Positions 1 to 8,019 of a stretch of 64,000 nucleotides of DNA are shown piece after piece. The position numbers were made by a program, and so were the translations under genes. Source of the stretch: Thiocystis violacea (GTDB lineage: Bacteria > Pseudomonadota > Gammaproteobacteria > Chromatiales > Chromatiaceae); NCBI RefSeq assembly GCF_016583565.1, contig NZ_NRRF01000005.1:62001-126000 (forward strand), read 5' to 3'. A model generated the notes under the pieces. That model had not been told where the DNA came from, ran no database searches, and saw only the letters and a program-made list of their open reading frames with translations. Position 1 is the first letter of the stretch. Each line of letters begins with the position of its first letter.

Positions 1-1
1 G

Positions 2-784
2 GTCGGACTTGGCGCGGTGGGACTCCTGGTCGGGCTGGTGCTGATGAGCGTGCCGGCCGAGGTGCTCTTCGCCCGGCAAACGGGCGCGGGTGCCTTCTAC
101 CGCATCCTGCCCTGGAGCGGCATGCTGGCCATCGGCGTGGTCCCGCTCGCCTGGTCGGGCCTGGCGATCGGGATCGGCCTGCGCCGCGCTTGGCGCGCCA
201 CGCGGACGGCGGCGGCACCTGTGACGCTGCGCGCACTGGGGATGGCGGTGCGCGACGTCCTCCTCTTGCGCAACCTCAGCGGCGGCGGGCCGGGCTGCAA
301 CGACCTCGATGAGCGGCTGTCCCACAAACGGCGCTGGCTGCATCAGACGATGGTGCTGGGCCTGCTGTCGAGCTTCGCCGCCACGGTCGTGGCCACCTAT
401 TACGACCATATCCTAGGTTGGGAGGCCCCCTACCCGCTGCTGAGCGTCCCCGTGGTGCTCGGGACCCTCGGCGGCCTAGGGATGTCGCTGGGGATCGCCG
501 GGCTCCTCTGGCTGAAGTGGCGCGGGGACAGGGACCCCACGGCCCCCGAGGCCCGTCACGCCGATTATGCCCTGCTGGTCCTGCTGCTGTCGGTCGCCCT
601 GACCGGCTTGGCACTGCTGGCGTGGCGCGACACGGCGGCCATGGGGCTGTTGCTCACGGTCCATCTCGGCGGCGTGCTCGCCTTCTTTCTGCTGCTGCCG
701 TACAGCAAGCTGGTCCACGCCGGCTATCGCTTCATCGCCCTGCTGATCGAGGCCATGGAGCGGAATGAACGGCGGGACGGATGA
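2..784 (+). CDS. tcuB: TcuB-like membrane/iron-sulfur protein, C-terminal part (5' end off window)
   Basis: The reading frame is open to the left edge, so this is a fragment of a longer protein. The visible part has at least five hydrophobic segments and a cytoplasmic-looking loop with the stretch LSHKRRWLHQ, followed by GLLSSFAATVVATYYDHILG and a late LTVHLGGVLAFFLLLPYSKL helix. These resemble the C-terminal membrane half of TcuB/CitB (tricarballylate utilisation protein B), which passes electrons from the FAD dehydrogenase TcuA to the membrane. The N-terminal 4Fe-4S region would lie outside the window. The gene is convergent with the methyltransferase downstream. Family membership is from remembered motif similarity; the substrate is not implied. 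Confidence 0.7.
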   Translation, partial: VGLGAVGLLVGLVLMSVPAEVLFARQTGAGAFYRILPWSGMLAIGVVPLAWSGLAIGIGLRRAWRATRTAAAPVTLRALGMAVRDVLLLRNLSGGGPGCNDLDERLSHKRRWLHQTMVLGLLSSFAATVVATYYDHILGWEAPYPLLSVPVVLGTLGGLGMSLGIAGLLWLKWRGDRDPTAPEARHADYALLVLLLSVALTGLALLAWRDTAAMGLLLTVHLGGVLAFFLLLPYSKLVHAGYRFIALLIEAMERNERRDG

Positions 785-811
785 CGCGCGCGGCCTCCTG
801 CCGCTGACCAC

Positions 812-832
812 TGGCCCAGGCATAACGGGCCA
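812..832. terminator. weak hairpin between convergent genes
   Basis: TGGCCC and GGGCCA arms flank a 9-base loop in the 139-base gap between the TcuB-like gene and the convergent methyltransferase gene. There is no T-run, so terminator function is only a guess. Confidence 0.25.
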
Positions 833-923
833 ACGGCCATTCACCTCCACCAGCCAGGGTCCGGCCAGAACCGATGGATGCGCCAACCGTCAGCGCTCGG
901 TCTCCAAGGGAAACCTCAGGGCA

Positions 924-1862
924 TCACGCCGGCTTGACCGCGCTCGCCAGTACATAGTCCAGGCCGCCGTAGACGCCGCTGGCGTCGAAGCGCAGCGCGA
1001 ACCGGGCGGCCAGCCGGGCGACGGGGTGGAGCCGCTCGACCGTTCTGGAATGCGCGCGCAGGTAGGCATGCAAGGGCGCATAGACCTGGTCGCGAATCGA
1101 CACGACACGGATGTCCTCGAAACCGCGCAGCGCCAGCAGGGAATGATAGGTGGGCCGGGTATAGGCATTGGCCGGCGGGATCGCGAACTTGCTCGCCACC
1201 AGCCACCAGGACAGACGCTGCGTCAGCCGCGCCCAGCGACCGCCCGCCCTGGGCATCGGCAGGATGTCCGCCACGACCAGGCGCCCGCCGGGGCGCAGCA
1301 CCCGCCAGGCCTCGCGGAAGAATGCCTCGCGGGTGTCGAAATGGAAGGCGCATTCGACCGCAACCACCCGGTCGACGGACGCGTCCTCGATCGGCATCTC
1401 GGTCGCCGAGCCCTGGCGCAGATCGATCCGCTCGGCCAGCCCCGCGTCTTCCACGCGCTGACGCGCCACGGCGACCTGAGACGCCGTCACATTGAGCCCG
1501 GTGATGCGCTCCGGACCGCGCCGGCGCATCCAGAGCATGTCCTGGTCGCCAAACCCATAGCCCACGTCCAGAACCTGATGGCCCGGCCCCATGTCCGCCG
1601 TGTCGGCCACCAGCATGGCCAGGGCCTCGCTGGCGGTGTCCAGGTTCTGGGCCCGCGGCCAGTATCCCAGATTGAGGTAGAGCCCTTGCTCGGTCGGTGA
1701 TCGCGTGGACAGAAGGTCGTAGACCCCGACCACGCCGAGGCGTTGGAAAGGATTGAAGACCCAGTTGAGATATCCCAATGCGGTCTTGAGCCGCAGCGGA
1801 TTAGCTTGAAGTTCGACGGTCACGAGAATCTGAGGTCCAGTCGCATAGGATTGAAGGTTCAT
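924..1862 (-). CDS. class I SAM-dependent methyltransferase
   Basis: A 312-residue protein with a Rossmann-type methyltransferase core. The SAM-binding motif I is VLDVGYGFGDQD at about residues 97-108, followed by an acidic-loop region (GLNVTASQ) and a post-motif [16 protein letters not shown] segment. The open frame extends upstream, but the ATG at 1862 (MNLQSYATGP) is preferred because the extension has no protein-like character. The ribosome site is weak. The closest types are small-molecule or lipid methyltransferases; the substrate cannot be read from sequence. It is divergent from the cytochrome b561 gene and shares a 157-base promoter region with it. Confidence 0.8.
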   Translation of the reverse strand: MNLQSYATGPQILVTVELQANPLRLKTALGYLNWVFNPFQRLGVVGVYDLLSTRSPTEQGLYLNLGYWPRAQNLDTASEALAMLVADTADMGPGHQVLDVGYGFGDQDMLWMRRRGPERITGLNVTASQVAVARQRVEDAGLAERIDLRQGSATEMPIEDASVDRVVAVECAFHFDTREAFFREAWRVLRPGGRLVVADILPMPRAGGRWARLTQRLSWWLVASKFAIPPANAYTRPTYHSLLALRGFEDIRVVSIRDQVYAPLHAYLRAHSRTVERLHPVARLAARFALRFDASGVYGGLDYVLASAVKPA

Positions 1863-2019
1863 GTGAGGCCGAGCGCCCGAGCCGCAAGACGCGCGCGCCA
1901 ACGCGGCCGAGCAAATGCTGTCGAATTCGCACCGCCCGTATAAGATAGACAGGCGGTCCGGCCGCGGATCCACCCTTCCCGAGTACACCCATCCCAGCAC
2001 CCATCACGAGGTAACCACC

Positions 2020-2568
2020 TTGACAACGAACCGCTATACCCTGCTTCAACGCCTGCTTCACTGGCTGATTGCACTCATCGTCTTCGGCCTGCTCTTCGCC
2101 GGCCTGGCCTTTTGGGCGCTCGGCTACGACGGTCTCAAGGGCCTGGTCGGCGAAGACACCACCAACACGCTCTTCATGGCCCACAAGAGTTTCGGCATCC
2201 TGCTCCTGCTGCTGACGCTTCTGCGCATCGTGCTGCGCGTTCGCACGCCCGCCCCGCCCTATGATCCGCCGCTCGGCGCGCTCGAGCGTCTGGTCGGCGG
2301 CGGCATCCATCTGCTGCTCTACGTCTTGCTGATCGGGTTGCCGATCGGGGGCTGGATCGCAACCGCCGCCTCCGGCTACCCCATTCAGTTCTTCGGCATG
2401 ACCCTGCCCGGGCTCGTCGGCGAGAACAAGGAACTCGGGGAGATGCTCTTCTTCTACCACGGCCTCGGCGGCTTGATCGTCGCGGTTCTGGTCTTGATCC
2501 ACATCGCGGCCGGCCTCAAGCACTGGCGCCTCAAGGACGGCATCATGACCCGGATCAGCCTGCCCTAG
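2020..2568 (+). CDS. cytochrome b561 family protein
   Basis: About 182 residues with four predicted membrane helices and heme-ligand type histidines: H14 in RLLHW, H55 in FMAHKSFG, and further histidines in YHGLGG and LIHIAAGLKHW near the C-terminus. This is the CybB-like b561 pattern of a diheme membrane electron carrier acting between quinol and superoxide or periplasmic partners. I chose the TTG at 2020 because GAGG lies 8 bases ahead and the protein then begins MTTNRYTLLQRLLHW, the usual family start. The frame runs further upstream to 1915 but that part looks non-coding. A 13-bp perfect hairpin follows the stop. Confidence 0.85.
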   Translation: MTTNRYTLLQRLLHWLIALIVFGLLFAGLAFWALGYDGLKGLVGEDTTNTLFMAHKSFGILLLLLTLLRIVLRVRTPAPPYDPPLGALERLVGGGIHLLLYVLLIGLPIGGWIATAASGYPIQFFGMTLPGLVGENKELGEMLFFYHGLGGLIVAVLVLIHIAAGLKHWRLKDGIMTRISLP

Positions 2569-2574
2569 CGCGTC

Positions 2575-2603
2575 CCCGTGACACCGCGACGCGGTGTCAC
2601 GGG
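2575..2603 (+). terminator. 13-bp perfect stem-loop after cytochrome b561
   Basis: CCCGTGACACCGC, a GAC loop and GCGGTGTCACGGG form a perfect 13-bp stem 6 bases after the cytochrome b561 stop. No U-tract follows, so it may act as an mRNA 3' stabiliser or rho-assisted terminator rather than a classic intrinsic terminator. Confidence 0.55.
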
Positions 2604-2661
2604 CGCTTGCGCCGCACCTTCATGCTTGCACCATCGACTCCAATGACACCGCGATGACGCG

Positions 2662-3411
2662 ATGACAACCAGCATCCTCCTGCTTGGCGGTACCACGGAG
2701 GCCTACGCCTTGGCCGAAAGCTTGGTCGCGGACACGCGGCTGCGGGTCATGAACTCACTGGCCGGACGGACGACCAATCCCCGGCTGCCGGCGGGCGAGA
2801 CCCGCATCGGGGGCTTCGGCGGGATCGAGGGGCTTGCGGACTATCTGCGTCAGGAAGGCATCCGCGCGGTGATCGACGCCACCCACCCCTTCGCCTCCAC
2901 CATGGGCTGGCACGCGGCCGAGGCCTGCCGATCGACGGATGTTCCGCTGCTCCGGCTGGAGCGCCCCGCCTGGGTGGCCGCGCCGGGCGATCATTGGGAG
3001 TCGGTCGAGGACTGGAGGGCCGCTGTCGAGGTGTTGGAGCGGAGCGGATCGCGACACGTCCTGCTCGCCGTCGGCCGCCAGGAGGTGGCCCCCTTCGCCA
3101 GTCTGGATGACATCCGCTTTCTCATCCGCGCCGTCACGCCGCCCGACCCCATGCCGCCCTTTCGATCGGCCGAACTCCTGCTCTCACGCGGCCCCTTCGA
3201 TCTCGACAGCGAGCGCCGACTGCTCGACGCGCACCGGATCGACACCATCGTCTGCAAGAACAGCGGCGGCGAGGCGACCGCCGACAAGCTGGTCGCGGCG
3301 CGCGAGCGCGGCATCCGGGTCGTCATGCGCCAGCGTCCCCAGCGCCCCAGACTGCCGCTCGCGACCAGCGTCGCGCAGGCGCTGGCCTGGGTGGATGGCA
3401 TTCGAGGCTAG
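2662..3411 (+). CDS. cobK: precorrin-6A reductase
   Basis: A 249-residue protein that fits CobK/CbiJ, the NADPH-dependent reductase that converts (cobalt-)precorrin-6A to 6B in cobalamin synthesis. The nucleotide-binding N-terminus ILLLGGTTEAYALAESL (about 5-21) and the family motif VIDATHPFA (about 70-78) are intact. A late VCKNSGGEATADKL segment is also typical. Length is normal for the family. No strong ribosome site precedes the ATG, but the first residues fit the family start. No other cobalamin gene is visible; the gene is convergent with the chemotaxis operon. Confidence 0.92.
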   Translation: MTTSILLLGGTTEAYALAESLVADTRLRVMNSLAGRTTNPRLPAGETRIGGFGGIEGLADYLRQEGIRAVIDATHPFASTMGWHAAEACRSTDVPLLRLERPAWVAAPGDHWESVEDWRAAVEVLERSGSRHVLLAVGRQEVAPFASLDDIRFLIRAVTPPDPMPPFRSAELLLSRGPFDLDSERRLLDAHRIDTIVCKNSGGEATADKLVAARERGIRVVMRQRPQRPRLPLATSVAQALAWVDGIRG

Positions 3412-3498
3412 CCGGCGACCAGGCGCCCGCGAGCGACCCTCTGATCTGTCGGCACCGGCGACCTCCGCGACCTGACACCCAGCAACCGGCGCGGCCCG

Positions 3499-3957
3499 TC
3501 AGTTGCGCTGCGGCGGTCCCGCGCCTTGGGCATGCAGGCTGAAGAGCAGATCGACCTCGGAGTGGGTCAAGGCGCAGAATTTCCGCACCTCCTCGCGGCT
3601 CTTGCCGTGACGAATCAATTCGATGGCATGGCTGTAGAGGCCTTCGTCGACGTCGCGCAGGCTCAGCTCGCTCTGGCGGTCTGAGAGACGTTCCAGGGCG
3701 CGCGTGACGGAGGACTGATGCTGGCCGTGCGTGATGACGTCCTCGGAGATGACCTTCATGGCGCCATGCAGCGCGAGGAGCGTGGTGCTCTGTCGTTGCT
3801 GGTCGCGTCTGATCTCGCGCACCTGCTGGCGCAGACTCCGGACCGCGCGCAGCGCCAGGATGGCCAGGGAGAGCGCCAGGATCAGCCCGAGGGCCAGAAC
3901 GCCGACCAGGATCCAGAGCGGATCCATGTTCGACAGCTTCGACAGGATTTCGATCAC
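3499..3957 (-). CDS. DUF2802 membrane-anchored protein
   Basis: A 152-residue protein with one N-terminal membrane helix (about 14-37), a charged coiled-coil-like middle, and a C-terminal helical motif (DVDEGLYSHAIELIRHGK, then VRKFCALTHSEVDLLFSLH). It matches the DUF2802 family that ends the fli-che-mot block in Pseudomonas-type genomes, just after cheW. Its function is not established. Position as the last gene of the cheW end of the operon suggests an accessory role in chemotaxis or motility. It is convergent with cobK. Confidence 0.8.
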   Translation of the reverse strand: MIEILSKLSNMDPLWILVGVLALGLILALSLAILALRAVRSLRQQVREIRRDQQRQSTTLLALHGAMKVISEDVITHGQHQSSVTRALERLSDRQSELSLRDVDEGLYSHAIELIRHGKSREEVRKFCALTHSEVDLLFSLHAQGAGPPQRN

Positions 3958-4017
3958 GTTCTAGGGTGTCCGACTCGATAGGCGCCACGCCGAAACGAGA
4001 CATCGGCACCGGCGACC

Positions 4018-4084
4018 CCGCGGATGGGCAAAGACCGCAGGATCAGCGCCGTTCCGCGCGCTCGACTGCACCATGGGCAGCGGC
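4018..4084. repeat. possible degenerate half copy of the GATGGGC double-hairpin element
   Basis: GGATGGGCAAAGACCGC at 4022 closely resembles one outer arm of the elements at 43797, 54252 and 61491. About 45 bases on is CACCATGGGC, which only loosely matches the expected GCCCATC arm. It lies in the 142-base gap between the DUF2802 gene and the Arg-rich gene. Confidence 0.4.
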
Positions 4085-4099
4085 GTCGAACCGCGAAGC

Positions 4100-4501
4100 T
4101 CAGGCATAGTCGTCGATGATGCCCCTGCGCCGACCGGTCGTTGGCGCGGGCTCGCTCTGCGGATTCGGGGTCGGCCGCGAGCCGCGCGGATTGGCCGAAC
4201 GCCGATCGTCGGCGCGGCGGTCACCGTCGCGGCGCTCGCGCCCCCTGCGATCGATCCGACGGCGATCATCGGAGAGACGAGCACCCTCACGGCGATCGTC
4301 CGAGCGGCGCTCGCCGGATCTGCGCTCCTTGCGGCGGCGCTCACCCGAACGGCGATCGTCGGAGCGGCGTTCTTCATCACGCTTTGCCTTGCGCAGAACC
4401 CAGGTTCTCTGCCGCTCCAAACCGCGCTCCTGCTCGTCGGCCGGCGCGCGCGAGGGCGTTTGGGCCTGAACCGGACGCAATGGCTTGATTGGCTCACTCA
4501 T
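4100..4501 (-). CDS. Arg/Asp-rich repeat protein, function unknown
   Basis: A 133-residue, strongly charged protein whose middle (about residues 41-105) is built from degenerate repeats of the type RRSDDRR, RRSGERR and RRIDRRG. The ends are proline-rich (PTPNPQSEPAPTTG) and the tail is RGIIDDYA. The ribosome site AGGAGG sits 5 bases before the ATG, supporting this frame over the long overlapping frames on both strands, which are by-products of the repeated codons. It lies between cheW and the DUF2802 gene. In Pseudomonas-like clusters the genes around cheW include parC and parP, which are absent here. Function unknown; a nucleic-acid or acidic-partner binding low-complexity protein is possible. 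Confidence 0.7.
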   Translation of the reverse strand: MSEPIKPLRPVQAQTPSRAPADEQERGLERQRTWVLRKAKRDEERRSDDRRSGERRRKERRSGERRSDDRREGARLSDDRRRIDRRGRERRDGDRRADDRRSANPRGSRPTPNPQSEPAPTTGRRRGIIDDYA

Positions 4502-4582
4502 GGACTCCTCCTGGACCGTCCCGGTCCAGCTCTGTCAGATCGACGCAGGGCCGCTCGGAGTGGAGCCCGCCCCACGCCCGCC

Positions 4583-5065
4583 TCAGAGATCGCGGATGGC
4601 CGCCCACTCATCATCGGAGAGTAGCTTATTCAAATCGATCAGGATCGTCAGCCCCTCCTCCGTGCTGCTCACCCCGAGGATGAAGCGGCTCGTCTGATCG
4701 TTGCCCACCGCCGGTGCCGGGTCGACCGCGCTCGGCGCAATCTGCACCACCTCCGCGACGGCATCGACCAAGATGCCCACGTTCTGATGATCCACGTCGA
4801 TGATGACGATCCTGGAGGCATCATCGGGCTCGCGCGAAGGCAGCGACATGCGTCTGCGGGCGTCGATCACGGTGACGACGTCGCCGCGCAGATTGATGAT
4901 ACCCAGGATGTAGTCCGGCACGCCGGGAACCGGCGCGATCTCGGTCATCTTGAGCACCTCCTGTACCTGCAGGACATCGATGGCGTAGGTCTCCTCCGCC
5001 AGGCTGAAGGTCACATAGGAGGATGACATCCCCTGCTGGGCATCTTTGGATTCTGGTGCGTTCAC
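4583..5065 (-). CDS. cheW: chemotaxis coupling protein CheW
   Basis: A 160-residue single CheW domain that couples chemoreceptors to the CheA kinase. Typical segments are SYVTFSLAEETYAIDVLQVQ, the EIAPVPGVPDYILGIINLRG loop and a DLNKLLSDDE tail. I chose the GTG at 5065 because AGGAG precedes it by a few bases; an in-frame GTG 12 bases upstream is less likely. It lies 192 bases after motD in the same direction, a gap that contains a 12-bp tandem duplication and a GC palindrome. It is probably still part of the che operon. Confidence 0.95.
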   Translation of the reverse strand: MNAPESKDAQQGMSSSYVTFSLAEETYAIDVLQVQEVLKMTEIAPVPGVPDYILGIINLRGDVVTVIDARRRMSLPSREPDDASRIVIIDVDHQNVGILVDAVAEVVQIAPSAVDPAPAVGNDQTSRFILGVSSTEEGLTILIDLNKLLSDDEWAAIRDL

Positions 5066-5138
5066 GTGGCTCCTCACCGATTTCAGTAGACATGGAAAGG
5101 GCGATCAGCCGCTCGCGAGCCAGCTTCAGCCTCGCACC

Positions 5139-5151
5139 GGGGCTGCGCCCC
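5139..5151. repeat. GC palindrome in motD-cheW gap
   Basis: GGGGCTGCGCCCC is a short self-complementary GC block in the 192-base gap between motD and cheW. It could pause transcription or fold in mRNA; no other evidence of function. Confidence 0.35.
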
Positions 5152-5180
5152 TGGCCCATCACCCGTCGCGCTTCAGCGGC

Positions 5181-5204
5181 TGAAGCTGTTAATGAAGCTG
5201 TTAA
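5181..5204. repeat. perfect 12-bp tandem duplication
   Basis: TGAAGCTGTTAA occurs twice head to tail with no mismatch in the motD-cheW gap. It is one of several short duplications at gene junctions in this block (see 10115, 11105, 11569 and 20544). Confidence 0.8.
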
Positions 5205-5257
5205 CGGCCAGCGCCGCAATTGCTGGAGACTCGACGCCGGGCAGCCGCGCAAGACGG

Positions 5258-6178
5258 CTACTGGATCTTGCCGAGCCCCGCCTCATAATCGGCCTTCAGG
5301 CGCTCGGGCGCGCGGTCCTGACCCTGGCTCTGCGCATCCACCTCGGGCAGCACGATGACCTCGACACGCCGGTTCTGCGCCCTGCCCGCCTCGGTCGCGT
5401 TCGACGCCAGCGGTTGGAACTCGCCATAGCCGATCGCCACCATCCGCCGCGGATCCACGCCCTTCTGCGCGAACAGATTGACGACGGTCGCGGCTCTCCC
5501 GGACGAGAGTTCCCAATTGGACGGATAGATGGTGTTGCTGATCGGCAGATCGTCGGTGTGGCCTTCCACATGGATGCGCACCTCGCGCTTGCCGAGGATC
5601 CGGGCGACATCGCCGAGCACGGGTCGCGCCGCCGCCTCCAGGGTCGCGGAACCGCTGGAGAACAGCAGGTTGGTGTTGATGTTCAACTCCAGCCAATAGG
5701 GCTTGCGCTGGATCTTGATATCGCCTTTCTCGATCAGCGGCTCCATCGCCACCTCGATCTCCTCGGAGATCTCCCGGATCTCGCGCAGGATGCGGTTGCG
5801 GTCCTGCTCGCTCGTCGCCTCCAAGACCGACTCCATGGCGACATCCGTCGGCGAGAGCGGCAGGACGGGCGTCTCTTGCCTGTCGCCGGATGAGGCACCG
5901 CCGCTCTGGATCTCGATCGCCGCCAGCGAGCGGTGGACATCGTCGGTCATCAGATTCAATGCCAGACTCGGCTCACCGATCTGGATGGGCTCGACGGGCA
6001 CCTGCGCCCCAAAGGCCTCGACCAAGGAGTTGGACAGGACGCGATACTTGCCGGCATCCACGACGGAGACGGCATACATGACCACGAAGAAGGCCATCAG
6101 CAGCGTCACGAGATCGCCGTAGGGAATCGCCCAAGCCTCGTGATTGCCGTGCTCTTCATGCCGCTTTCTGCGTGCCAT
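5258..6178 (-). CDS. motD: flagellar motor stator protein MotD (MotB family)
   Basis: A 306-residue MotB-type stator subunit. The short basic N-terminus is followed by PYGDLVTLLMAFFVVMYAVS, with the ion-carrying aspartate at D22 at the start of the single membrane helix. The C-terminal OmpA-like peptidoglycan-binding domain contains FSSGSATLE, the VEGHTDDLPI motif and AQNRRVEVIVLPE. It pairs with MotC encoded 6 bases upstream. A second stator pair, motA-motB, lies at 34163-35933, so this is the second stator in the MotCD arrangement known from Pseudomonas. The coupling ion cannot be read safely. Confidence 0.95.
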   Translation of the reverse strand: MARRKRHEEHGNHEAWAIPYGDLVTLLMAFFVVMYAVSVVDAGKYRVLSNSLVEAFGAQVPVEPIQIGEPSLALNLMTDDVHRSLAAIEIQSGGASSGDRQETPVLPLSPTDVAMESVLEATSEQDRNRILREIREISEEIEVAMEPLIEKGDIKIQRKPYWLELNINTNLLFSSGSATLEAAARPVLGDVARILGKREVRIHVEGHTDDLPISNTIYPSNWELSSGRAATVVNLFAQKGVDPRRMVAIGYGEFQPLASNATEAGRAQNRRVEVIVLPEVDAQSQGQDRAPERLKADYEAGLGKIQ

Positions 6179-6184
6179 GCTCGA

Positions 6185-6931
6185 CTATCCACCCTGAACG
6201 AAGCCACTCAGCTTGTTCTCGATGTTGCGCGGATTCTCACCCTCGGCAATCGAAATCAACCCCTCCAACAGCATCGTCTGGAAATTGACACGGGCCTGCA
6301 CGACCCCCTTGAGCTTGTTGGAGACCGGCAGAAAGAAGAGGTTCGCCATACCCACCCCATAGATGGTCGCGACGAAGGCGGCGGCGATGCCCTGTCCGAG
6401 CTTGGCCGGATCCGCGAGGTTCTGCATGACGGCCATCAGACCCATGACGGCACCGATGATTCCGAGTGTCGGCGAATAGATCCCCATGCTCTCGAACACC
6501 TTGGCGCCTTGCAGATCGAACAGCTCGCGGTTGTCCAGATCCGCCTCGAGGATCTGGCGCAAGGCCTGCGGCTCGGCCCCGTCGACCAGCAGCTGCAAAC
6601 CCTTGCGGATGAAGGGATCCGGCTCCTCGTCAGAGAGATTCTCCAGACCCAGCAGACCCTCCTTGCGGGAGATCTGAGACCACTCGACGATGCGCTCGAT
6701 CATCTCCTCCATCTCCAGGCGCGGGGGCCGAAAGACCCAGGGGAAGATCCGCAGGGCATGCACGAAGACCGCTGTCCGCGCCTGGATCAGCGTCGCGCCC
6801 AGGGTACCGATCACGACGATGAGAAAGGCGGCCAGATTCCACAGCGCCCCAAGCGAGCTGCCCTTGGCAACGGCTCCCCCAAGGATGGCGACCAATCCCA
6901 GGACGATGCCGATGAGGCTCAGGACGTCCAT
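6185..6931 (-). CDS. motC: flagellar motor stator protein MotC (MotA family)
   Basis: A 248-residue MotA-family protein with four membrane helices. The cytoplasmic loop carries the charged stretch SRKEGLLGLENL (about 88-100) that contacts FliG in the rotor, and YSPTLGIIGAVMGLM holds the conserved proline-containing third helix. It forms the channel with MotD, directly downstream. Its start is one base from the cheB stop, so it is translated as part of the che operon. Confidence 0.95.
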   Translation of the reverse strand: MDVLSLIGIVLGLVAILGGAVAKGSSLGALWNLAAFLIVVIGTLGATLIQARTAVFVHALRIFPWVFRPPRLEMEEMIERIVEWSQISRKEGLLGLENLSDEEPDPFIRKGLQLLVDGAEPQALRQILEADLDNRELFDLQGAKVFESMGIYSPTLGIIGAVMGLMAVMQNLADPAKLGQGIAAAFVATIYGVGMANLFFLPVSNKLKGVVQARVNFQTMLLEGLISIAEGENPRNIENKLSGFVQGG

Positions 6932-6932
6932 G

Positions 6933-8015
6933 TCAGCAGAAGCCTTTGACCAGCGCCGGCCCGACCTCTTTCAATGAGAAGATATGATCCGCGATTCCCG
7001 CCTCGATCACTGCGGCAGGCATCCCAAAAACGACCGAACTCGCCGCATCCTGCGCCCAGACATGCGCCCCTCGCGCCTTGAGCGACCGCGCCCCTTCGCG
7101 TCCGTCCGCCCCCATGCCGGTCAGCACCACGGCGAGCACTTGCGCGCGCAGGCTCTCCACGGCTGAATTGAAGGTGATGTCGACGCTCGGCTTGTAGATG
7201 GTCCCCGGCGGGCTGTCCTCGATCCGGATCCTGGTCTGCACGCCGGCCGTCAGGACGAGCTGCTGTCCGCCCGGCGCCAGATAGGCGCACCCGGGCTTGA
7301 GGACGTCGCCATTGGCGGCCTCCTTGACCGCGATCTGACAGAGATTGTTGAGGCGCTCGGCGAAGGCCGGCGTGAAGCTTGCCGGCATGTGCTGAACGAG
7401 CACGAGCGGCAAGGGGAACTGCTTGGGCAGGACCTTGAGCACCTCCTGGAGGGCGACGGGTCCGCCGGTCGAGGTGCCGATCAAGACGGCGCGCAGCGCG
7501 TGCAGTGGCGTGGCGCTGAGCGGAGCCGGACGCATGACCAGGGGCTGGCGTGTCGGAGCGGCGTGGTCCGCGGCGGGCTGACGCCCCTGCTGGTCGAGTT
7601 GCGCGGGGCGCTGGACACGCGTCCGGCCCAGCGCGCGCACCCGCCGACGCAGCAGGATCTTGGCCGAATCCTCATCCTTGGCCATCTCACTGAAACGCTT
7701 GGGCAGGAAGTCCGTGGCGCCGGCGTCCAGCGCGTCCAGGGTCGCCTTGGCGCCCTCTGTGGTGAGGGTCGAGAACATGAGAATCGGCCGCGGCGACTCG
7801 GCCATGATGCGCCGCACCGCCGTGATGCCGTCCATGACAGGCATTTCGATGTCCATGGTGACCACGTCGGGATCCAGACGTTTGACGACCTCGATCGCCT
7901 CCAGTCCATTGGCGGCCGTGCCCACGACCTCGATGCCGATATCGGCATTGAGGATCTCCACGATCCTCCGCCTGAAGAAGCCGGAATCGTCGACGACGAC
8001 GACGCGCAAGGCCAT
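6933..8015 (-). CDS. cheB: protein-glutamate methylesterase/deamidase CheB
   Basis: A 360-residue CheB with an N-terminal receiver (acidic D9-D10, phospho-acceptor D55 in TMDIEMP) and a C-terminal methylesterase. The catalytic triad is visible as S182 in IGTSTGGP, H209 in VQHMP and D304 in TGMGADG. It removes methyl groups from chemoreceptors. I chose the ATG at 8015 (MALRVVVVDDSG) by family alignment; the open frame runs back into cheA. A second cheB lies at 61941-63053, so this copy may serve the flagellar che pathway together with the distant cheR. Confidence 0.95.
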   Translation of the reverse strand: MALRVVVVDDSGFFRRRIVEILNADIGIEVVGTAANGLEAIEVVKRLDPDVVTMDIEMPVMDGITAVRRIMAESPRPILMFSTLTTEGAKATLDALDAGATDFLPKRFSEMAKDEDSAKILLRRRVRALGRTRVQRPAQLDQQGRQPAADHAAPTRQPLVMRPAPLSATPLHALRAVLIGTSTGGPVALQEVLKVLPKQFPLPLVLVQHMPASFTPAFAERLNNLCQIAVKEAANGDVLKPGCAYLAPGGQQLVLTAGVQTRIRIEDSPPGTIYKPSVDITFNSAVESLRAQVLAVVLTGMGADGREGARSLKARGAHVWAQDAASSVVFGMPAAVIEAGIADHIFSLKEVGPALVKGFC

Positions 8016-8019
8016 CGGC

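Noticed and set aside
2575..2603. Classic rho-independent terminator
   Set aside because: The stem is perfect but no T-run follows, so it is kept only as a hairpin of uncertain role.
3961..4624. Overlapping open frames on both strands around the Arg/Asp-repeat gene
   Set aside because: Repeated codons keep several frames open. Only 4100-4501 minus has a strong ribosome site and an RRSDDRR pattern.
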